Below, piece by piece: positions 60,682 through 64,000 of a stretch of DNA of 64,000 nt (the stretch's first letter is position 1; every line of letters starts with the position of its first letter). The notes under the pieces were generated by a model. It saw only the letters and a list, made by a program, of their open reading frames with translations, ran no database searches and was not told the origin of the DNA. Made by a program: the position numbers and the translations under genes. The DNA is from Bacteroidales bacterium UBA4333 (GTDB taxonomy: Bacteria; Bacteroidota; Bacteroidia; Bacteroidales; Paludibacteraceae), in NCBI GenBank assembly GCA_002394335.1, contig DGTP01000016.1:186001-250000 (forward strand). Direction: 5' to 3'.

Positions 60682-61857
60682 ATGAAAAATATCAAGTACG
60701 TCGGCTGTGACGATGCCGACTTGGATTTGTTTGAGAGCCAGTATGAACTTCCGGAAGGAATGTGCTATAACAGTTATGTGGTACTCGGCGAGAGCCACGT
60801 GGCTGTAATGGACGCCATGGACGCCCGCTGTACTGAGCAGTGGCTGCAGAACGTGGAGAAAGCATTGGACGGAAGAGAACCTGACTATCTGGTGTGCCAA
60901 CACATGGAACCTGATCATAGCGGCTCCATGGGCGCGTTTCTTGCCCAATACCCGAAGGCTACTGTCGTGTGTTCGAAACAGGCCGTTGTGATGATGGCTC
61001 AGTTTGGCATAGAGGCTGCTAACGTACAAGTGGTAGGTGAAGGGCAGAGTATAGACTTGGGCGGTATAACGCTGCAGTTTATAGCCGCTCCGATGATCCA
61101 CTGGCCGGAAGTAATCATGACTTATTGTCCGGAAGAGCAAGTGCTTTTCTCGGCAGACGGATTCGGAAAGTTTGGTGTTTATCATGCAGACGAAGACGAT
61201 TGGGCATGTGAGGCAAGACGGTACTATTTTAATATCGTAGGCAAGTACGGAGTGCAGGTGTCGAACGTGCTGAAGAAATTAGCCGGCAAACCGATCTCCA
61301 CTATAGCTCCTCTTCACGGTCCTGTGCTTGAGGGCGAGAAGAAAGATGAGGCACTGCGGCTCTATACAATCTGGAGTGCTTATGGTGTAGAGACTGACGG
61401 TGTATTGGTGGCTTATGCTTCAATCCATGGCAACACACGCCGGGCTGCAGAACAGTTGGTTCAGATACTCAAAGAGAAGACCCAAGACATGAAGTCGGCG
61501 GATGGCAAAGCTCTCAAAGTGGCAGTCACCGATCTCAGCCGCGACGACATGGCAGAGGCAATAGAAGACGCCTTCCGTATGAACAGACTGGTGCTCTGTT
61601 GTGCTACCTATGACGGAGATATTTTCCCGCCGATGCACATGTTCCTGCACAAGCTCCGGCTCAAAGGATTCCAGAACAGGAAGGTGGCTCTTATAGAGAA
61701 CGGCTCATGGGCACCGCAAGCTGTGCGAGTAATGAAAGAGATGCTTGGCGGATGCAAGAATGTAGAGGTTGTAGAACCTACAGTCACCATCCGTGGAGCA
61801 CTCAAAGAATCCCAACTCGAAGAACTGAAAACACTGGCAGACGCTCTGTTAGGGTAG
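60682..61857 (+). CDS. fprA: Flavodiiron protein (FprA-type O2/NO reductase)
   Basis: Cytosolic oxygen or nitric oxide scavenger of anaerobes, 391 residues. The metallo-beta-lactamase domain carries the diiron ligands in CQHMEPDH (His74, Glu76, Asp78, His79) and LHGPVL. A flavodoxin domain starts near 240 (VLVAYASIHGNTRRAAEQL). Works with the rubredoxin gene just upstream. Confidence 0.94.
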   Translation: MKNIKYVGCDDADLDLFESQYELPEGMCYNSYVVLGESHVAVMDAMDARCTEQWLQNVEKALDGREPDYLVCQHMEPDHSGSMGAFLAQYPKATVVCSKQAVVMMAQFGIEAANVQVVGEGQSIDLGGITLQFIAAPMIHWPEVIMTYCPEEQVLFSADGFGKFGVYHADEDDWACEARRYYFNIVGKYGVQVSNVLKKLAGKPISTIAPLHGPVLEGEKKDEALRLYTIWSAYGVETDGVLVAYASIHGNTRRAAEQLVQILKEKTQDMKSADGKALKVAVTDLSRDDMAEAIEDAFRMNRLVLCCATYDGDIFPPMHMFLHKLRLKGFQNRKVALIENGSWAPQAVRVMKEMLGGCKNVEVVEPTVTIRGALKESQLEELKTLADALLG

Positions 61858-61975
61858 AGACGGGGAGAAGACTTTTTGGTAAGTCCTGTAAAGCCTGTTT
61901 GGAGAGGTCGTCTGATAAGAGAGAAGGCTATTCAGCAATAGACAGGCAGTTCGATAACTTCGATAACATACAAAG

Positions 61976-62173
61976 CTACTCGACGACAGACAGGCTGTTC
62001 GACAGTTCCCTGAGACAGTCTGCACAGAGACAATCTTGGTAGTGCGCGCTTAGATAGGCGCGCACTTCTTTTGTCAACTGTACTGCTGCGCACTGGCAGA
62101 TAGAAGGTTGGTCATGGCGGCAGACAAATTCTTTTCCGCAACGCGGACAATATTTCCGGCACGATTTTAGCAT
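61976..62173 (-). CDS. Cysteine-rich CWC-type small protein
   Basis: A 65-residue protein with nine Cys in a zinc-ribbon-like order: CRKYCPRCGKEFVCRHD, ICQCAAVQL and CLCADCLREL. This matches the Cys-rich CWC family as I know it. Function unknown. Its coding DNA contains a GC-rich hairpin that may end fprA transcription on the other strand. Confidence 0.75.
   Translation of the reverse strand: MLKSCRKYCPRCGKEFVCRHDQPSICQCAAVQLTKEVRAYLSAHYQDCLCADCLRELSNSLSVVE
62041..62070 (+). terminator. Terminator-like hairpin inside the antisense CWC gene
   Basis: Stem AGTGCGCGC, 8-nt loop, GCGCGCACT, then TCTTTTG, about 180 bp past the fprA stop. Confidence 0.65.
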
Positions 62174-62631
62174 AGTAGTTTTATGTAAGGTATGTTGTAC
62201 TTTGTTTCAACAGAATTTGAGGCAGAGTAGGGTAGCCGAAATTCTCATTTTATTCATTCATCAAAATGAATATACATTCATGCGCTTTTGCACGCGGTAT
62301 ATTTTCTTATAACTAACTGATTTACAGCATTTATATATTTTATCTAAAGTATTGCTTTATGCAATGCGCTGTTTCTGTATATTTGTATTATACAATTACT
62401 ACTTTTTGAGTGATATAAAAAGCGTAAAACGTTGTATTTCTGTGTTTTAATTATGTTTAATAATGTATTACTTTATTGTATAATCGCTGTATTTACGTTG
62501 CATTATAAGGGGTGTTATGTATATAGGTGAATATTGATTCTACGGCACTTTTCGGGCGGTTAGTGGAAGATTATGCAGCGGTGGTATTTGGGGCGCTCAG
62601 ATTGCAAAATTGAAGACAAATCTCTTTTCTG
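62174..62631. other. AT-rich gap without recognised genes
   Basis: About 460 bp upstream of the CWC gene. I see no coding frame, RNA gene or strong hairpin. Composition is much richer in A/T than the flanks. Confidence 0.5.
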
Positions 62632-62775
62632 TTCGGGTAATGGTATTAAATGTTTTCGGGTAATGGCATTGGATGTTTTCGGTAATGGTATTAAATGGTT
62701 TCGGGTAATGCCATTGGATGTTTTCGGGTAATGGTATTAAATGGTTTGAGGTAATGCCACTGAATATTTGAGCCG
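62632..62775. repeat. Dimeric minisatellite of 22-24 bp units
   Basis: Six units share TTTCGGGTAATG. Type a units continue GTATTAAATG, and type b units (G/C)CATTGGATG; they alternate a-b-a-b-a-b', the last one more diverged. The array ends 36 bp before the lon stop. No spacer structure typical of CRISPR. Confidence 0.85.
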
Positions 62776-62810
62776 TACTGACGGGTGCTTGAGGTAATAC
62801 CGGTATGGGG

Positions 62811-64000
62811 TTAGAGAAGTGCAAACGAGAGCACTTCGTCTATCTCTTTGACATAATGGAAGCGCAAGCCTTTGAGGTATTTCTCAGGGATGGCAGTTAC
62901 GTCTTTGCGGTTATCTTCACAGAGAACAAGGTCTGTAATTCCGGCGCGTTTGGCTGCAAGGATTTTCTCTTTGACCCCACCAATTGGTAAGACTTTTCCG
63001 CGTAGTGTCATCTCGCCTGTCATGGCAATTCTGGCTCTTACTTTGCGGTGAGTGAAGGCAGAGACGAGTGCCGTAGTCATGGTAATTCCGGCAGATGGTC
63101 CATCCTTCGGAATGGCACCTTCGGGTACGTGCAGATGAACGGATTGTGTCTCCAGATCCTTTTGCTTGATACCCAGTTGATCAGCGTGCGCTTTAATATA
63201 TCCCAAGGCAATAGTGGCTGACTCTTTCATTACATCGCCGAGGTTTCCGGTGATAGTAAGAGTGGGTGTTTTGGAGTGCGAGAGAGAGGTCTCGATAAAG
63301 AGTATTTCACCTCCCACCTGAGTCCATGCCAAGCCGGTGACGACACCGATATATTTGTTGGTCTCGTACATCTCACGCGAGAAGCGCGGTTGTCCGAGAT
63401 AGTCTATAAGGTCTTCCTCCGTGACAGAGATATTGTAGTCTTCTCCGAGCGCAAGTTTCATGTCAATCTTACGGCAGACGGTAGCTATCTGTCGATCGAG
63501 AGAGCGCACTCCGGACTCGCGAGTATAGCCTTCGATAATCCGTGTGAGGATAGCATTTTTGAATTTCAGCTGCGAAGGTTTGAGTCCGTGTTTGGACAGC
63601 TGTTTGGGAATAAGGTGACTCTTGGCGATCTGTACTTTTTCTTCCGCAAGATAGCCTGTCATCTCGATGAGTTCCATGCGGTCGAGAAGCGGGCGCGGGA
63701 TAGAATCGAGGCTGTTGGCGGTAGCGATAAAGAGTACTTTGCTGAGGTCGTAATCCATGTCAAGGTAGTTGTCATGGAAAGTACTATTCTGCTCCGGATC
63801 GAGCACTTCCAGAAGTGCCGCTGTGGGATCCCCTTTGTAATCAGCTCCAATCTTGTCAATCTCGTCGAGCACGAAGACAGGGTTGGAGGACTGCACTTTT
63901 CTTAGGTTTTCGATGATCCGTCCCGGAATGGCGCCAATGTATGTACGCCGGTGTCCGCGTATCTCCGCTTCGTCATGCAGACCGCCCAAGGATATCCGGG
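62811..64000 (-). CDS. lon: ATP-dependent protease Lon, C-terminal part
   Basis: The gene runs off the window; only the region after the Walker A motif is present. In frame from the edge it reads [20 protein letters not shown]. Walker B region [11 protein letters not shown], sensor TANSLDSIP, the alpha-helical lid and the protease domain follow, with the Ser-Lys dyad in [11 protein letters not shown] and [14 protein letters not shown]. It degrades misfolded and regulatory proteins. The reading frame is open to the last base, so no true start is visible. Confidence 0.95.
   Translation of the reverse strand, partial: RISLGGLHDEAEIRGHRRTYIGAIPGRIIENLRKVQSSNPVFVLDEIDKIGADYKGDPTAALLEVLDPEQNSTFHDNYLDMDYDLSKVLFIATANSLDSIPRPLLDRMELIEMTGYLAEEKVQIAKSHLIPKQLSKHGLKPSQLKFKNAILTRIIEGYTRESGVRSLDRQIATVCRKIDMKLALGEDYNISVTEEDLIDYLGQPRFSREMYETNKYIGVVTGLAWTQVGGEILFIETSLSHSKTPTLTITGNLGDVMKESATIALGYIKAHADQLGIKQKDLETQSVHLHVPEGAIPKDGPSAGITMTTALVSAFTHRKVRARIAMTGEMTLRGKVLPIGGVKEKILAAKRAGITDLVLCEDNRKDVTAIPEKYLKGLRFHYVKEIDEVLSFALL

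Noticed and set aside
62632..62775. CRISPR array
   Set aside because: Units are contiguous without spacers and no cas gene is present.

Overview
The window reads as chromosomal DNA of an anaerobic Bacteroidota, most likely order Bacteroidales. The main evidence is the promoter class seen before many genes: TTTG at -33 and TAnnTTTG at -7, often as TTTGCATATGTC, an A-rich spacer and TACTTTTGCA. Shine-Dalgarno sequences are mostly absent. The gene content fits: a V-type ATPase operon with a DUF2764 gene, an HU gene followed by a 29-residue mS38-like gene and an RNase G/E gene, an outer-membrane receptor with carboxypeptidase-like regulatory domain, DUF6597-AraC and DUF6624 proteins, and a flavodiiron protein with rubredoxin. 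No rRNA, tRNA, CRISPR array or transposase gene was recognised.

Layout. 1-5.9 kb: small accessory genes (DUF6624, lipoproteins, SGNH esterase, MmcQ/YjbR, membrane protein, a short YdeI-like protein, sugar acetyltransferase, bile-acid/Na+ symporter family, OhrR-like MarR). 5.9-12.2 kb: an unusual winged-helix regulator facing a porin / imelysin / di-haem cytochrome / CcsBA operon that looks like a redox-linked metal uptake system. 12.4-20.2 kb: acyl-CoA synthetase, mnmA, an SGNH / MBOAT / DHHW glycan-acylation cassette, mutY and HU. 20.2-23.3 kb: mS38-like gene, rng, a free-standing ribonucleotide-reductase tail domain and an acyl-ACP thioesterase.

23.3-30.4 kb is repeat-rich. Three copies of a roughly 340-bp hairpin element (A, C, B) each end in an outward-facing promoter that reads into the neighbouring gene. 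Between them lie an AT-rich membrane protein gene, a small secreted protein, an AraC regulator and a lipoprotein / outer-membrane receptor pair. From 30.4 to 38.9 kb an endonuclease-family gene leads straight into the V-type ATPase operon (E, DUF2764, A, B, D, I, K). The K subunit carries the residues of Na+-binding rotors. A Na+/phosphate cotransporter and a GH13 amylase follow on the minus strand.

42.8-47.4 kb: peptidase, FtsB/DivIC, ruvC, ferredoxin and dnaA. 47.5-56.3 kb: one tight operon for a surface glycan or lipid modification (two GT-C-like membrane proteins, a tandem ATP-grasp ligase, GT2, acyltransferase, an ArnE/ArnF-like pair and WecE). 56.4-64 kb: fabD, hpt, dsbD, rlmB, rubredoxin, flavodiiron protein, a Cys-rich CWC protein, a dimeric minisatellite and the C-terminal part of lon.

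The most unusual signals are the promoter-bearing hairpin repeats, several unrelated families of short (often 7-nt) tandem repeats that sit in operon spacers and run into coding sequences, and the glycan locus with a double ATP-grasp enzyme. All functions are read by eye from sequence; no database search was run.
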